From an uncultured Granulosicoccaceae bacterium (lineage in GTDB: Bacteria; Pseudomonadota; Gammaproteobacteria; Granulosicoccales; Granulosicoccaceae), in the NCBI GenBank assembly GCA_938020525.1, contig CALIHW010000048.1, forward strand, positions 1-64,000: DNA of 64,000 nt, in the 5' to 3' direction. Below the pieces are notes generated by a model, which saw only the letters and a list, made by a program, of their open reading frames with translations, was not told the origin of the DNA and did no database searches. Positions 20,291 through 31,470 of the stretch are shown piece after piece. Position 1 is the first letter of the stretch; each line of letters opens with the position of its first letter. A program made the translations under genes and the position numbers.

Positions 20291-21196
20291 GTGAAGATCA
20301 TTTTAAGCCGCAAAGGTGTTGATAGCAGTGCCGGGGGATTTGCCAGTCCAATTTTCCCTGACGGTCAGATGATCTCGATACCTATACCGGATGATCGCTC
20401 AGTTGTTCGCTATAGTGATATCAAAAGCAGTTATAAAAATAGATCAGTCGGCAAACTTGTCAGGGAGCTAAGTGGTGGCAAGTTGAAAGCTACCACAAAA
20501 GCTCACGTTGACCCTGATCTGGATTGCACGCAGCTTGCGAGAGATTCTGGCTGGAGTCCGCTGTTCGGTCAGTGTGGAGCGGCACAAACTCACCTGCAGA
20601 GTTTGAATATTGATAAAGGTGATTTGTTTCTCTACTTTGGTTGGTTCAGAAAGGTTGAGCGGTATCGGAATCGTTGGCGATACATTGTGGGAGCACCTGA
20701 TCTGCATTGTTTCTATGGATGGATGCAAATAGGTTCTGTTGATTCTGTAGAGAATATTAAACAGTCTCAAAAAGATGCATGGATGCATTATCATCCACAT
20801 TGTCTTGCAGATTTTCGCGGCAACAACGTGATTTATCGTGCATCATCTGATCTGTCTATTCCTGGCTTGTCTGTTCCTGGCTTGTCCCATCCTGATCTGA
20901 CCCTTCCTGATTTAGCTCTACCTGATTTAACTCTTCCGGGCGCCGGATTGTTTGCAAGCTACCGTGATGACATTTGTCTTACGGCACAAGGTTGTAGTCG
21001 GTCCAGATGGCGGTTGCCTTTGTGGATGCATCCAGAGGGTCGTCGCAGTACGCTTAGTTATCACGGGGACTTTAAGCGTTGGCAAAAAGGTGATGATCAT
21101 GTGTTGTTGAGATCTGCAGCACGTGGTCAGGAGTTTGTGCTGGATCTTGACGATTATCCTGAGGGTCGCGAGTGGGTCGGTAGATTATTTGTTTGA
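20291..21196 (+). CDS. Nmad3-like (nucleotide modification associated domain 3) protein
   Basis: N-terminus MKIILSRKGVDSSAGGFASPIFPDGQMISIPIPD resembles Nmad3 proteins; 20 bp downstream of alkA-like gene. Confidence 0.65.
   Translation: MKIILSRKGVDSSAGGFASPIFPDGQMISIPIPDDRSVVRYSDIKSSYKNRSVGKLVRELSGGKLKATTKAHVDPDLDCTQLARDSGWSPLFGQCGAAQTHLQSLNIDKGDLFLYFGWFRKVERYRNRWRYIVGAPDLHCFYGWMQIGSVDSVENIKQSQKDAWMHYHPHCLADFRGNNVIYRASSDLSIPGLSVPGLSHPDLTLPDLALPDLTLPGAGLFASYRDDICLTAQGCSRSRWRLPLWMHPEGRRSTLSYHGDFKRWQKGDDHVLLRSAARGQEFVLDLDDYPEGREWVGRLFV
20852..20941 (+). repeat. six degenerate 15-bp units encoding LSIPG LSVPG LSHPD LTLPD LALPD LTLPG
   Basis: Direct reading of frame in the Nmad3-like ORF. Confidence 0.85.
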
Positions 21197-21369
21197 TCAA
21201 GTGCTTTTTGCCGACGGTTGACTCTCTATCTGATACAGGGTCGTCTTTGTTTGTAACAGCACAAGTTTCGGTAGTTGAAATGTTCTAATCTTCAATTTGA
21301 ATTGATCTGGATTATCTTTTCGTTTTTCACCTTTATTTATTCTTCTGTTATTTTTTATTTTGTCTGCCC

Positions 21370-22095
21370 ATGAAAAGTCTATTAAAAAGACGTGAGTTTT
21401 TGCACGGCGCTCGTGACACGGTGCCGATGATCGTTGGCGCTATACCGTTTGGCATTCTATTTGGTGCATTGGCGACGTCGGTCGGTTTGTCGTTTTATGC
21501 AACGATGGCGATGTCACTGTTTGTTTTTGCAGGCTCCAGTCAGTTTGTAGCGGCGACTTTGATTGGGCAGGGAGCAGGTGTTGCGGTAATTGTAATGACG
21601 ACTTTTTTCGTCAACCTTCGACACGCACTTTATTCTGCCTCTCTTGGTCCGGCTTTCAAGGGCTTGAAACAAACATGGCTCTTGCCGTTGGGCTTTTTTC
21701 TGACCGATGAAACCTATGCCGTTGTGATCAAGCGGGTAAACGAGTCACCTGATGGCAAAGACCACCACTGGTATTGTCTTGGTTCTTCTTTAGCTATGTA
21801 CGCTAACTGGCAGATATGCACGGTAATAGGATTCACGGCTGGCAACGCACTGGAGGATTTGTCTGGCTGGGGACTGGAGTTTGCGATGATCGTGACGTTC
21901 ATTGGCATAGTCGTACCGTTAATTACACGATTTCCGATGTTAATTGCGGCAGGGGTCGCGGTTATCGTGGCTTTGTTGAGTCGCAACATGGCACATAATC
22001 TCGGTCTGATTGTCGCCTCTGTAGCAGGTGTAGCAGCAGGTTATGGAGCCGAGGTTTATGCTGAGCGTAAAAACTATGAGGCAACCGGGTCATGA
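21370..22095 (+). CDS. azlC: AzlC family branched-chain amino acid exporter subunit
   Basis: [43 protein letters not shown]; followed by AzlD. Confidence 0.93.
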   Translation: MKSLLKRREFLHGARDTVPMIVGAIPFGILFGALATSVGLSFYATMAMSLFVFAGSSQFVAATLIGQGAGVAVIVMTTFFVNLRHALYSASLGPAFKGLKQTWLLPLGFFLTDETYAVVIKRVNESPDGKDHHWYCLGSSLAMYANWQICTVIGFTAGNALEDLSGWGLEFAMIVTFIGIVVPLITRFPMLIAAGVAVIVALLSRNMAHNLGLIVASVAGVAAGYGAEVYAERKNYEATGS

Positions 22096-22412
22096 AGACT
22101 TTTCTGCTTATCTTTTTGATGATGGTTGTAACTTTCGGTGTGCGCTATCCAGTTCTCGCATTGGTTGGCCGTTACGAACTACCCGGTTCTGTTAAGCGCG
22201 CTTTGCGATTTGTACCGGTCGCAGTCCTCAGTGCATTGTGTGCGCCGATGGTGCTTATTCAGCAAGGCCAGTGGGATATTTCTTTTTCCAATGCGTATCT
22301 GGTCGCGAGTGTGTTCGCGATACTAGTGGCCTGGAGATCGCGTCACTTACTACTGACTATTGTTGCAGGATTATTGGTGTTTGCGTTGCTGAAAGTCAGC
22401 GGGTTCGGCTGA
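22092..22412 (+). CDS. azlD: AzlD domain protein
   Basis: [43 protein letters not shown]; overlaps azlC stop. Confidence 0.93.
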   Translation: MKTFLLIFLMMVVTFGVRYPVLALVGRYELPGSVKRALRFVPVAVLSALCAPMVLIQQGQWDISFSNAYLVASVFAILVAWRSRHLLLTIVAGLLVFALLKVSGFG

Positions 22413-22429
22413 CAGGTTGATTGCTGTTG

Positions 22430-22918
22430 TTACACAGTTTCTTCCGGGCGATCAACGAGTGGACTTGAGTAGTTAAGCTCCATATCCCATGGAAAATTAA
22501 TCCATGTATCTTGTGGCACTTCTTTTATAAAGTCATCCACTTCGCGGCGTCCTTCTGGTTTCGCATAGACGGTGACAAAACGTGCTTCCGGCACCAGCGC
22601 TCTGACTGCTCTTGCAGTTGTGCCTGTGTCGACCAGATCATCTATGAGCAGAAAACCTTCCCCGTCACCAAAGCTTGCATCTGCTTTTTTAAGGATCTCT
22701 GTGTCACCTATATCCTGCTTTTCGTAGGTTTTGATACAAATTGTATCCAGTAAACGGATATTCAATTCACGTGCGATGATGGCGGCTGGGATCATACCGC
22801 CTCTGGTTATGGCAATTGCGCCTCGCCACTGTGTTGCGGGTAGTAACTGGCGGGCGAGAATTCTTGTGTCGCGGTGCAATTCTTCCCATGAAACAAAAAA
22901 ATTTTCTGTACGGTTCAT
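22430..22918 (-). CDS. gpt: xanthine-guanine phosphoribosyltransferase
   Basis: LLPATQWRGAIAITRGGMIPAAIIARELNIRLLDTI, FLLIDDLVDTGTTARAVR. Confidence 0.93.
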   Translation of the reverse strand: MNRTENFFVSWEELHRDTRILARQLLPATQWRGAIAITRGGMIPAAIIARELNIRLLDTICIKTYEKQDIGDTEILKKADASFGDGEGFLLIDDLVDTGTTARAVRALVPEARFVTVYAKPEGRREVDDFIKEVPQDTWINFPWDMELNYSSPLVDRPEETV

Positions 22919-22920
22919 GT

Positions 22921-23481
22921 CTATTCGCCTTCGAACTCACAAATGCTGAATACATTAAAACCTGCGTTTGCAAGCTTTGCAGAGCCTCCGAGGTCTGGCA
23001 GATCAATGATTGCTGCGGCTTCGACAATCTCGCCACCTAATTTGGTAATTAGTGCGCTTGCTGCGAGCATTGTGCCGCCGGTGGCGATAAGGTCATCTAG
23101 TAGCAGGACCTTGTCACCCGGCTTTACTGCGTCTTTGTGCAGTTCTACTTCGGCTGTGCCGTACTCAAGCTCATAAGATTCACTGACTGTTTCAAACGGT
23201 AGTTTGCCACGCTTGCGCACTGGCACGAGGCTGGTGCTAAGTTCGTATGCCAATGCCCCGCCAATAATGAAACCGCGTGCATCTATGCACGCAAGGACAT
23301 CGAATTCTTTTTCGTAGTAGCGGTGAACAAAGCAGTCGACCAAACGCCTAAAGGTAGCAGGGTTTTGCAACAGAGGTGTGATGTCTCTGAATTGCACACC
23401 TTTGATTGGCCAGTCCGGGATGGTGCGAACCCGCGCGCGGATATACTCTCTAAAGTAGTCATCCTGGTTTGAAATGCTCAT
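22921..23481 (-). CDS. apt: adenine phosphoribosyltransferase
   Basis: [40 protein letters not shown]. Confidence 0.96.
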   Translation of the reverse strand: MSISNQDDYFREYIRARVRTIPDWPIKGVQFRDITPLLQNPATFRRLVDCFVHRYYEKEFDVLACIDARGFIIGGALAYELSTSLVPVRKRGKLPFETVSESYELEYGTAEVELHKDAVKPGDKVLLLDDLIATGGTMLAASALITKLGGEIVEAAAIIDLPDLGGSAKLANAGFNVFSICEFEGE

Positions 23482-24548
23482 GAGCTTTTTCTCTCGTTCA
23501 GCGGCTTAGCGAGTTGCTGCGCCATAGTGCTCATGAGTTGTTCGGTGGTTTCCCAGTTGATACAGGCGTCAGTAATTGAGACACCGTATTTTAGCGATTT
23601 TGCATCATCGCCAAGTTTTTGGTTGCCATCATTAAGGTGACTTTCGAGCATTAGTCCAATGATTGAGGTGTTACCTTCTGCGATCTGCTTAATGACATTA
23701 TCTGCGACCAACGGCTGTAGCTTGTGATCCTTATGCGAGTTAGCGTGGCTACAATCGACGACCAGGCTTGGTTTGAGATTCGCATCGTGTAGTGCTTGTT
23801 CAGCTAGTGCCACATTGACGGAATCGTAGTTTGGTTCTGAGCCACCGCGCAATATTACATGTCCGTATTTGTTGCCTGCTGTTGTAAGGCGTGTCACTTG
23901 TCCTTTGGTGTTAATGCCGAGAAATCTATGCGGTGACGATGCTGACTTCATGGCGTTTATAGCGATATCAAGGCTGCCATCGGTTCCGTTTTTGAAACCT
24001 ACCGGAGTTGATAAGCCGCTCGACATCTCTCGGTGGGTTTGCGATTCTGAAGTGCGTGCACCAATGGCAGTCCATGCGAACAGGTCAGATAAATATTGCG
24101 GACTGATTGGATCAAGTGCTTCAGTCCCTGCTGGTAAACCCATCTCGGCGAGTGATACGAGTAACTCGCGTGCTTTGCGCAGACCTTTTTCAATCTTGAA
24201 TGAGTCATTAAGATCGGGGTCATTGACGAAGCCCTTCCAGCCGACAGTCGTGCGAGGTTTTTCAAAGTACACACGCATGACGATGAATAGCGTGTCATTA
24301 TGCTTTTCATGCAGTGTCTTGAGCTTGCCTGCATACTCCATTGCGGAGTCAATGTCGTGAATTGAGCAAGGCCCCGCAACTACCAGCAGGCGTGGGTCAG
24401 TTCGATCCAGAATCTGCTCGATGGTTTTTCGCGATTGTCGGATAAACTCACTCGCGCTGTCCGGACAGGGGATATCTTTGTGTAGCTGTCCGGGTGTCAC
24501 CAGGACATCTTCGGCGACGATATTGACATCGCTCAGCTGCTTGCTCAC
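23478..24548 (-). CDS. 3-deoxy-7-phosphoheptulonate synthase (class I, AroF/G/H type)
   Basis: [41 protein letters not shown] start at 24548 preferred over ORF start. Confidence 0.95.
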   Translation of the reverse strand: MSKQLSDVNIVAEDVLVTPGQLHKDIPCPDSASEFIRQSRKTIEQILDRTDPRLLVVAGPCSIHDIDSAMEYAGKLKTLHEKHNDTLFIVMRVYFEKPRTTVGWKGFVNDPDLNDSFKIEKGLRKARELLVSLAEMGLPAGTEALDPISPQYLSDLFAWTAIGARTSESQTHREMSSGLSTPVGFKNGTDGSLDIAINAMKSASSPHRFLGINTKGQVTRLTTAGNKYGHVILRGGSEPNYDSVNVALAEQALHDANLKPSLVVDCSHANSHKDHKLQPLVADNVIKQIAEGNTSIIGLMLESHLNDGNQKLGDDAKSLKYGVSITDACINWETTEQLMSTMAQQLAKPLNERKSS

Positions 24549-24626
24549 GGTGATCGCTCCCAGGTTAAGGTGTATGAATAAATGGTGAGCGTCGAAGTGT
24601 ATGGAACTGAAGGTCAGAATACAAAG

Positions 24627-24796
24627 GCTAGGAGCTTGTCCGAGAATGAGGGTCGTAGCGAGAAAGTGAGATTTTGAGTCAGATATTTCTGATCGATGAA
24701 GGCGAATAGTCATTCATATTTAACGATATCGCTCGTAATAGCTGGCCAAAAGATCGCTTTCGCAGTGGATCATTCATTCTCGGACAAGCTCCTAGC
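24627..24796. mobile_element. MITE-like nonautonomous element with 23-bp perfect terminal inverted repeats incl. CTAG
   Basis: gctaggagcttgtccgagaatga (24627-24649) is the exact reverse complement of tcattctcggacaagctcctagc (24774-24796); no transposase ORF. Confidence 0.75.
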
Positions 24797-24839
24797 GGGC
24801 TGTGCGGAAAACAATCGCCCGACTTACAGATTTTTTCGG

Positions 24840-25985
24840 TCAGCTGACTACCACAGAGCCATCGCAGATTTTTAGGCTGCTTTCACCTGCCAGCACAGCT
24901 TGCAGTGCCGGGCCAATCAGTTGGCCGCGCCATCCTTGCATGACGGCGGTGTCTTTTTCGCCTTTGATCAGCGCTTCAATTGATTTACGTGGCGCAAGTA
25001 TGGAGGGGTTTATTTCCAGATCTCGAGCATGGAGTTTGGCAATTGCAGTCAGGATATCGAGTGTTGCGTCCTGATCCGGTGTCAGTTTAACTTTGCGTTT
25101 TGTCTGGTCAGCTGGTGATGGAGTGGCGTCTTTTGACTCTTTGATTTGTTCAATGATCGCGGCACCGTGATGCTTTATCATGCCATCGTTGAGACCACGT
25201 ATATGTTTTAGTTCTGCAGTACTGAGTGGTATCTGCTTGGCTATGTCTAGCAAGATGTCATCTTTAAGTAACCAGCTGCGTGGCAGGTTGCGTTCTCTGG
25301 CAGTGACTTCACGCCACCTAGCAAGTTGTTGCGCCACTGCCAGCCGACCGCCTTTCAACTTGTCTGCCCCCCGCAGTCGCTTCCAGATATCTTCCAGTGG
25401 TTTTTCGTATAGGTCAGGGTTGGTCATGTTTTCCCACTCACTATCGAGCCAGTGCAAGCGATTAAGTTGTTGTAGTTTGTCACGCATGATCGGGTACATG
25501 CGTGCGAGATAGATAACATCATCTGCTGCGTACTGTGCTTGCTGTGATGGGAGTGGTCTTCTGGTCCAGTCAGCCCGTGAATGAGACTTGCTGAGGCTGA
25601 CGCCAAGCACCTCGTTTACGAGGTTTGCATAGCCGATCTGTTCCTGGTGGCCGAGAAGAGGAGCCGCTACCTGGGTATCAAAAAGATTAAAAGGTACTTC
25701 GCCGCGTAGCCAGTAGAATATCTCCAGATCCTGTCCGGCCGCATGCAGCACTTTTATGATATCGGGCTTGTACAGTATATCGAGAACAGGATCGATAGAT
25801 TCAAGCGCAAGTGGATCAATACAAGCTACCAGATCCGGTGTGGCGATTTGCAGCAGGCAAAGTTCTGGGCGGTAGGTTTTTTCGCGTAGAAATTCAGTGT
25901 CAAGCGCAAGCCAGCTTGCCGCCCTAATACTGGATGCAAATTGCTCCAACTTCTCAGGTGTGTCTACGAAATGAATTTTACTCAT
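24840..25985 (-). CDS. rnd: ribonuclease D
   Basis: LALDTEFLREKTYRPELCLLQIATPD, HAAGQDLEIFYWLRGEVPFNLFDTQVAAPLLG; HRDC-like C-terminus; ATG 25985. Confidence 0.95.
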   Translation of the reverse strand: MSKIHFVDTPEKLEQFASSIRAASWLALDTEFLREKTYRPELCLLQIATPDLVACIDPLALESIDPVLDILYKPDIIKVLHAAGQDLEIFYWLRGEVPFNLFDTQVAAPLLGHQEQIGYANLVNEVLGVSLSKSHSRADWTRRPLPSQQAQYAADDVIYLARMYPIMRDKLQQLNRLHWLDSEWENMTNPDLYEKPLEDIWKRLRGADKLKGGRLAVAQQLARWREVTARERNLPRSWLLKDDILLDIAKQIPLSTAELKHIRGLNDGMIKHHGAAIIEQIKESKDATPSPADQTKRKVKLTPDQDATLDILTAIAKLHARDLEINPSILAPRKSIEALIKGEKDTAVMQGWRGQLIGPALQAVLAGESSLKICDGSVVVS

Positions 25986-26106
25986 ACGACTCGTCTTGCA
26001 AAGTGAGCCGTATGGTAACAGCTTATTACGTTGATGAATTGCCTGCGGAGGACTTTGGTACTTCGCTGCCAATAGCGAGCAGGCTAAATCATCTGCTAGT
26101 CAATTA

Positions 26107-26502
26107 TCAGCCCTGCAGCAAACGTGGATCACCAGTACCGAAGAACTTGTGCGCCTGTGTAAGGTATTCGTGATCGTCATTGGCAGCATCCAGTTCCATC
26201 AGACTAGTGCGCAGATCATCTGCTTCGTCCAGCTTGTTGGAAGCAACCAAAGCCTGCATCAGAATATTACGGGTACGTTCTGAATCACCCTTGAGTTCTT
26301 CCGAGGCATTCTGAAGTATTTCACAAGCCTGATTGTAGTTGCCCTTTGCGAGCTCGACACTGGCGAGTCCGATTGGGCCTGCTGCATGCTCCGGTGCGGC
26401 GTCTGAAATCAATTCGAATGCGGGTTGTGCTGTGTCCACCAGATCTGTCGCGAGGCAACTGATTGCCAGGCTGTTCAGGTAAGTTAGGTCCTGCTTTTTC
26501 AT
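26107..26502 (-). CDS. TPR-like small protein
   Basis: TPR-like helices (LTYLNSLAISCLATDLVDTAQPAFELISDAAP...); ATG at 26502. Confidence 0.6.
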   Translation of the reverse strand: MKKQDLTYLNSLAISCLATDLVDTAQPAFELISDAAPEHAAGPIGLASVELAKGNYNQACEILQNASEELKGDSERTRNILMQALVASNKLDEADDLRTSLMELDAANDDHEYLTQAHKFFGTGDPRLLQG

Positions 26503-26804
26503 CTCTATCCCCGTTTCCCCCGCCTCTATGTGCAGAGTGAATGTGTAGTCGTCAGTGACGGGTAGCGGCACGTGCAGAATTGACTGTAGGTTCGTGTCTA
26601 CAACAGTGTGATACCTGCTTTGAGATGCAGGAAATCAATGTCCGGGTAGGCAAACAGGCCAAAAAATGTCGACTGCTGCAACTGTCCACAGCTGACAGGT
26701 TTGTTGATCAACTATTAGGGGCACGTGTTACATCAGTTGCTATTCCCCGGCATTACAGAGATTATGGGGCATTGGGGGAAAAGACTCATTCCACAGGCAA
26801 TCGA

Positions 26805-27257
26805 ATGGCGAAAATTACGGTTCAGGATTTCCAGAAATTAGCAGCGCAACGTTTGCCGTTTGCGGAAATCATGGGGCTTGAACTGCAGTCTATAGATAAG
26901 GCTGGGGTGTGGATGCGCGCAGTATATAGCGACCGGTTTTTACGCCCTGGAGGCACTATTGCCGGCCCGGTTATGATGGGGCTGGCTGATGCTGCGGTTT
27001 ATGCTTTGGTATTGAGTCGCCTTGGTCCGGTTGAGCTGGCGGTAACTACGTCACTTAACATCAATTTTTTGCGTAAACCGATGCCAGGTGACATAGTGGC
27101 TCGCGCTACAGCGCTTAAGCTGGGCAAACGGTTGGTGGTTGGCGATGTTGCGTTATATAGTGCTGATCAATTTGATTCAGACGGACTACTTAAGTCTGCC
27201 GAACCCGTTGCTCATGCTACAGCGACTTACTCTGTTCCACCGGCCAGGCCCGGATAG
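26805..27257 (+). CDS. PaaI family thioesterase (hotdog fold)
   Basis: RFLRPGGTIAGPVMMGLADAAVYALVLSRLGPVELAVTTSLNINFLRKP; internal ATG 26805 preferred. Confidence 0.85.
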   Translation: MAKITVQDFQKLAAQRLPFAEIMGLELQSIDKAGVWMRAVYSDRFLRPGGTIAGPVMMGLADAAVYALVLSRLGPVELAVTTSLNINFLRKPMPGDIVARATALKLGKRLVVGDVALYSADQFDSDGLLKSAEPVAHATATYSVPPARPG

Positions 27258-27322
27258 CTGATGAAGGCAACTGATTTTCCAACCGCATATCGGCCCGCAA
27301 TCAAAATATCCAGGGAACCCCT

Positions 27323-28015
27323 ATGATCGATTCACTTGCTGACATTAAAGTCTGTGCATTTGATGCATATGGAACACTGTTTAATGTTCACTCTGCGGTT
27401 GGAGCCCATAGAGAAAGGCTGGGCGAACAGGCCGATGGTGTCAGTCTGTTGTGGAGAACTAAGCAGCTCGAATACACCTGGCTGCGAAGTCTAATGCGTG
27501 ATTACGTTGATTTTTGGCAGGTAACCGGTGATGCACTGGATTATGCACTGGATGCGAATGATATAGACAATGCTGAGCTGCGTGACGATTTGATGCAGGC
27601 TTACCTGAAACTCAAAACCTATGACGAAGTAGTGCCAGTACTTTCGGCTCTACAGAGGGAAGAAATCAAAACCGCAGTGCTCAGTAACGGTGCGACACAG
27701 ATGCTTGACGCCGCTAATCGTAGTGCTGGTATAGATGAGTTACTTGATGCGAGTATCAGTGTTGATGAAATCAGGGTCTTCAAACCTGACCCCCGTGTGT
27801 ATGAACTGGTTACCAGTAAATTTTCCGTCGAACCTCAGGAGGTGTTGTTTCAATCCTCTAATGCCTGGGATGCTGCAGGTGCCGCTGCGTTTGGATTCAA
27901 AGTGTTGTGGGTGAACCGGTTCGGTCAACGTCCTGAGAGACTACCAGCGCGACCCGATTACGAGGCAACAGACCTTAATCGTCTGCTTGAGTTGCTTAAG
28001 ATCAACTTTGAATGA
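27323..28015 (+). CDS. haloacid dehalogenase type II
   Basis: CAFDAYGTLFNVHSAV, LSNGATQMLDA, RVFKPDPRVYEL, SSNAWDAAGAAAFG. Confidence 0.92.
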   Translation: MIDSLADIKVCAFDAYGTLFNVHSAVGAHRERLGEQADGVSLLWRTKQLEYTWLRSLMRDYVDFWQVTGDALDYALDANDIDNAELRDDLMQAYLKLKTYDEVVPVLSALQREEIKTAVLSNGATQMLDAANRSAGIDELLDASISVDEIRVFKPDPRVYELVTSKFSVEPQEVLFQSSNAWDAAGAAAFGFKVLWVNRFGQRPERLPARPDYEATDLNRLLELLKINFE

Positions 28016-28355
28016 AGCTTCAGTGGTAGCTCTGCACTGCGTGCAGAGATGTAGCCGGTAGTTTAAGGGCAGATTTAAACGGTGCGGCACCCTTACAGGC
28101 GTGCCACAAGATGATTCCCAATCGCAAGGCAGAACTTGTTTTTGCCTGCATCGTTCCATGGCGCAGAAATTATTGGTCTGCCTACACTCTCGCAGAAGCG
28201 ACCGAGCCACTAGCAGTGCAGGTTGTACAATGTAAAACACTTTGTACGTGTTAACTGTGCACCGATAACAAAGACGTTAACGGCAGCTTTTAACGACTAT
28301 TTACCGGAAACAGACGGTATGGAATTGATGCCAGGTGTCTGGGTGCTAACTGTTG

Positions 28356-28598
28356 TCAGGTGGTCTTGTGGCTTCCGTCACAGAGTGGTGAGTTGCCGGT
28401 GTTTTTACAGCCGCAGAAGAAAACCCTGCCGCTCTTTTCTGCAGTGTACTTTACTGGTTTGAATTCTGAGCCCTTATGAGAGCCATCGCAAAATGGCTGC
28501 TTTGCGCTTTTGCCACAAGAGCACCAGAAATAGTCTTTGCCTTCTTCGACTTCCATCGGCAGAGGTTGGTTGTTTGGCTGGTTACTTGTATCGCTCAT
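28356..28598 (-). CDS. CDGSH iron-sulfur domain protein
   Basis: Two CDGSH-type motifs CSCGKSAKQPFCDGSH and CGCKNTGNSPLCDGSH. Confidence 0.95.
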   Translation of the reverse strand: MSDTSNQPNNQPLPMEVEEGKDYFWCSCGKSAKQPFCDGSHKGSEFKPVKYTAEKSGRVFFCGCKNTGNSPLCDGSHKTT

Positions 28599-29020
28599 GT
28601 GGTGCTCTCTGCATCGTAAACGTCATTTTCGGGCAGAGCGCCGGGATCTCTTGGTGCTCTGCGGTTGCGGCGGTCAAAGAGGCTTAATTTTCGGGACTTT
28701 GCCAGAAAATACGAGCCTATCATTCCACTAAAAATCCATATGGCAAAGGAGGCTATCGCAATTGACTTTGCTGCAGGGTTTGGCCAGAAAATAAAGGCAA
28801 TCAGAGCACCAACAAATACTGTCCAGAAAGATCCAATTTGCCAGAGAAAATGGCTATACGCATGGGTACCCCGCACACTAGCGAGTTTGCTGTGATTAAT
28901 ATAGGCGCCGATGATAGCTGTGACACCGAATAATATGCCCAGCAGCCACAGGCAGTAGACCAAGCCTGCAGTTCGATGTGCGGTTTCTACTTTGTTAAGT
29001 GACACGTCATGCTCCAACAC
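28595..29020 (-). CDS. small integral membrane protein (unknown function)
   Basis: Several hydrophobic helices; overlaps CDGSH gene start. Confidence 0.65.
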   Translation of the reverse strand: MLEHDVSLNKVETAHRTAGLVYCLWLLGILFGVTAIIGAYINHSKLASVRGTHAYSHFLWQIGSFWTVFVGALIAFIFWPNPAAKSIAIASFAIWIFSGMIGSYFLAKSRKLSLFDRRNRRAPRDPGALPENDVYDAESTT

Positions 29021-29131
29021 AGGTATTTTAGAAAAATGCAGGTCGCACGTATCCTTGTAGCAATTGCCGGAGAAGTTACGCTATATAAGTGTGCAGGTCC
29101 AGTGTTGTCCGCCGGCTACCCTTGCTAGTTG

Positions 29132-30283
29132 TTATGTGCGTTGCAAAGCGCGACTAATTACCAGTCGCTGAATATCAGATGTGCCTTCATAAATCTGGCA
29201 AACCCTGACATCACGGGCAATTCTTTCCACCGGAAAGTCTGTAAGATAACCATATCCGCCGTGAATCTGGATTGCGTCGGAGCAAACCTTCTCGGCCATT
29301 TCACTGGCAAACAGTTTAGCCATCGAGGCCTCTGTCAGGCAGGGCAGACCTTCTTCCCGCAAATACGCAGCACGGTGCACAAGCAGTCTGGCGGCATCTA
29401 TTGAGGTAGCCATGTCTGCCAGTTTGAATGCGACCGCCTGCTGCGAAATGATTGGCATCCCGAACGCCTGTCGTTCTTGTGCATAACTCAATGCGTGTTC
29501 ATATGCGGCACGTGCCATGCCGACAGACTGGGCAGCAATACCGATACGTCCGCCTTCAAGGTTACCAAGCGCTATTGGGTAGCCGTTGCCTTCTTCGCCA
29601 AGTAAGTTATCTGCTGGAATGGTGCAGTTGTTAAAAATTATCTGGCATGTGTCGGATGCACGTTGACCCATCTTTTTCTCGGTGGATGCAACTTCATAAC
29701 CCTGGGTATCGGTTGGCACAATGAAGGCACTGATGCCGCGCTTTCCTGCGGCTTTATCTGTGACTGCAAATACAATTGCGATATCTGCGTTTTTTCCTGA
29801 GGTGATAAATTGTTTTACCCCGTTGATAACATAGTTGCTGCCATTAAGTTCTGCACGTGTAACTAAAGCTGCAGCATCAGAACCAGCCTGAGGTTCAGTA
29901 AGGCAGAATGCACCAAGCATTTGCCCGGTCGCAAGCTTTGGCAGCCACTTGTCTTTTTGTGCGTCTGTGCCAAATTTGTAGATCGGCATACAGGCGACCG
30001 AGTTATGTACGCTCATGATCGTTGAGGATGCTCCATCGCCTGCAGCAATCTCTTCAAGTGCCATCGCATAAGCTACAGTGTCTGTAGCAGAGCCTTGATA
30101 TTCCTCCGGTACCACCATGCCGAGCAATCCGAGTTCCCCCATCGCTTTGATAGCCGAGCGCGGAAATTCGGAGTTTTCATCCCACGTGGCAGCATTGGGA
30201 GCTAGTTGCTCGGTAGCAAACTGGCGCGCCATATCCCGCACCATTATCTGCTCTTCTGTGTAGCTACCCGGGTTGTTGTTCAC
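29132..30283 (-). CDS. acyl-CoA dehydrogenase
   Basis: [66 protein letters not shown]. Confidence 0.97.
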   Translation of the reverse strand: MNNNPGSYTEEQIMVRDMARQFATEQLAPNAATWDENSEFPRSAIKAMGELGLLGMVVPEEYQGSATDTVAYAMALEEIAAGDGASSTIMSVHNSVACMPIYKFGTDAQKDKWLPKLATGQMLGAFCLTEPQAGSDAAALVTRAELNGSNYVINGVKQFITSGKNADIAIVFAVTDKAAGKRGISAFIVPTDTQGYEVASTEKKMGQRASDTCQIIFNNCTIPADNLLGEEGNGYPIALGNLEGGRIGIAAQSVGMARAAYEHALSYAQERQAFGMPIISQQAVAFKLADMATSIDAARLLVHRAAYLREEGLPCLTEASMAKLFASEMAEKVCSDAIQIHGGYGYLTDFPVERIARDVRVCQIYEGTSDIQRLVISRALQRT

Positions 30284-31470
30284 TACACTACCTCGATTGC
30301 CATTGCGGTAGCTTCACCACCACCAATACACAGTGATGCCACGCCGCGTTGCTTGCCCTGGTTTTTTAGAGCGTGTAGTAGAGTAGTGAGAATGCGAGCA
30401 CCTGATGCACCGATCGGGTGCCCTAGAGCACAGGCACCACCGTGGATATTGACTTTGTCTGTCGACAGATCAAGATCGTGGATTGCGGCCATAGTGACCA
30501 CTGCGAATGCTTCGTTAATTTCAAAAAGATCGAAATCACTTTGCGTGCAATTGAGCTTCTCGAACAGGTTTCGCATAGCCTGTACAGGTGCGGTGGTAAA
30601 CCACTGTGGTTCGTGTGCATGCGTTGCATGGCCGAGTATTTTCGCTAAAGGTGTCAATCCACGCGCTTTACATTCACTTTGACGCATCATCACCAGCGCG
30701 GCAGCACCGTCTGAAATAGAGCTGGCATTTGCTGCAGTTACAGTACCGTCTTTGGCAAATGCTGCACGCAGAGTAGGTATCTTCTCAGGCATTGCCTTGT
30801 GTGGTTGTTCGTCATTTTCTACTACTGTATCGCCTTTGCGTGACGTGACAGTGACCGGGGCAACTTCGTTTTTAAAGTCACCGTTATCGATGGCATCTTT
30901 TGCACGTGCAAGAGAGCGCAGTGCGAACTCGTCCTGTGCTTCTCTGCTAAATTTATACTTTGTGGCAGTGTCTTCGGCAAAACAACCCATCAGTTTGCCT
31001 TTGTCATAAGCATCTTCCAATCCGTCAAGGAACATGTGATCTTGTACTTGTCCGTGTCCCATACGCATACCACCACGTGCTTTTGGTAACAGAAAGGGGG
31101 CGTTGGTCATGCTTTCCATGCCGCCGGCAACGGCGACTTTGGCGCTGCCAGCAATTAAAAGATCGTGCGCAAACATCGCGGCTTTCATGCCTGAACCACA
31201 CATCTTGTTAATCGTTGTGCAGTTGGTACCTATAGGCAGGCCGGCACCGAGTGCTGCCTGACGTGCAGGCGCCTGACCCTGACCCGCCGGGAGAACACAA
31301 CCCATAATCACTTCATCTATTGCTTCAGCATCGATACGGCTCTTTTCCAGTGCAGCTGTTATTGCTGTGGTTCCAAGCTGTGCTGCTGTAAGTGCCGAAA
31401 ATGCACCTTGAAAACCGCCGAGCGGAGTACGCATGGCTGCTGTAATTACTATGGGATCATCGTTGTTCAT
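30283..31470 (-). CDS. acetyl-CoA C-acyltransferase (thiolase)
   Basis: [51 protein letters not shown]. Confidence 0.97.
   Translation of the reverse strand: MNNDDPIVITAAMRTPLGGFQGAFSALTAAQLGTTAITAALEKSRIDAEAIDEVIMGCVLPAGQGQAPARQAALGAGLPIGTNCTTINKMCGSGMKAAMFAHDLLIAGSAKVAVAGGMESMTNAPFLLPKARGGMRMGHGQVQDHMFLDGLEDAYDKGKLMGCFAEDTATKYKFSREAQDEFALRSLARAKDAIDNGDFKNEVAPVTVTSRKGDTVVENDEQPHKAMPEKIPTLRAAFAKDGTVTAANASSISDGAAALVMMRQSECKARGLTPLAKILGHATHAHEPQWFTTAPVQAMRNLFEKLNCTQSDFDLFEINEAFAVVTMAAIHDLDLSTDKVNIHGGACALGHPIGASGARILTTLLHALKNQGKQRGVASLCIGGGEATAMAIEVV

Noticed and set aside
28016-28355. Intergenic region with small ORFs and a perfect hairpin ctctgcac-tgc-gtgcagag (28030-28048)
   Set aside because: No T-run for a terminator, no SD-supported conserved ORF; insufficient evidence for a gene
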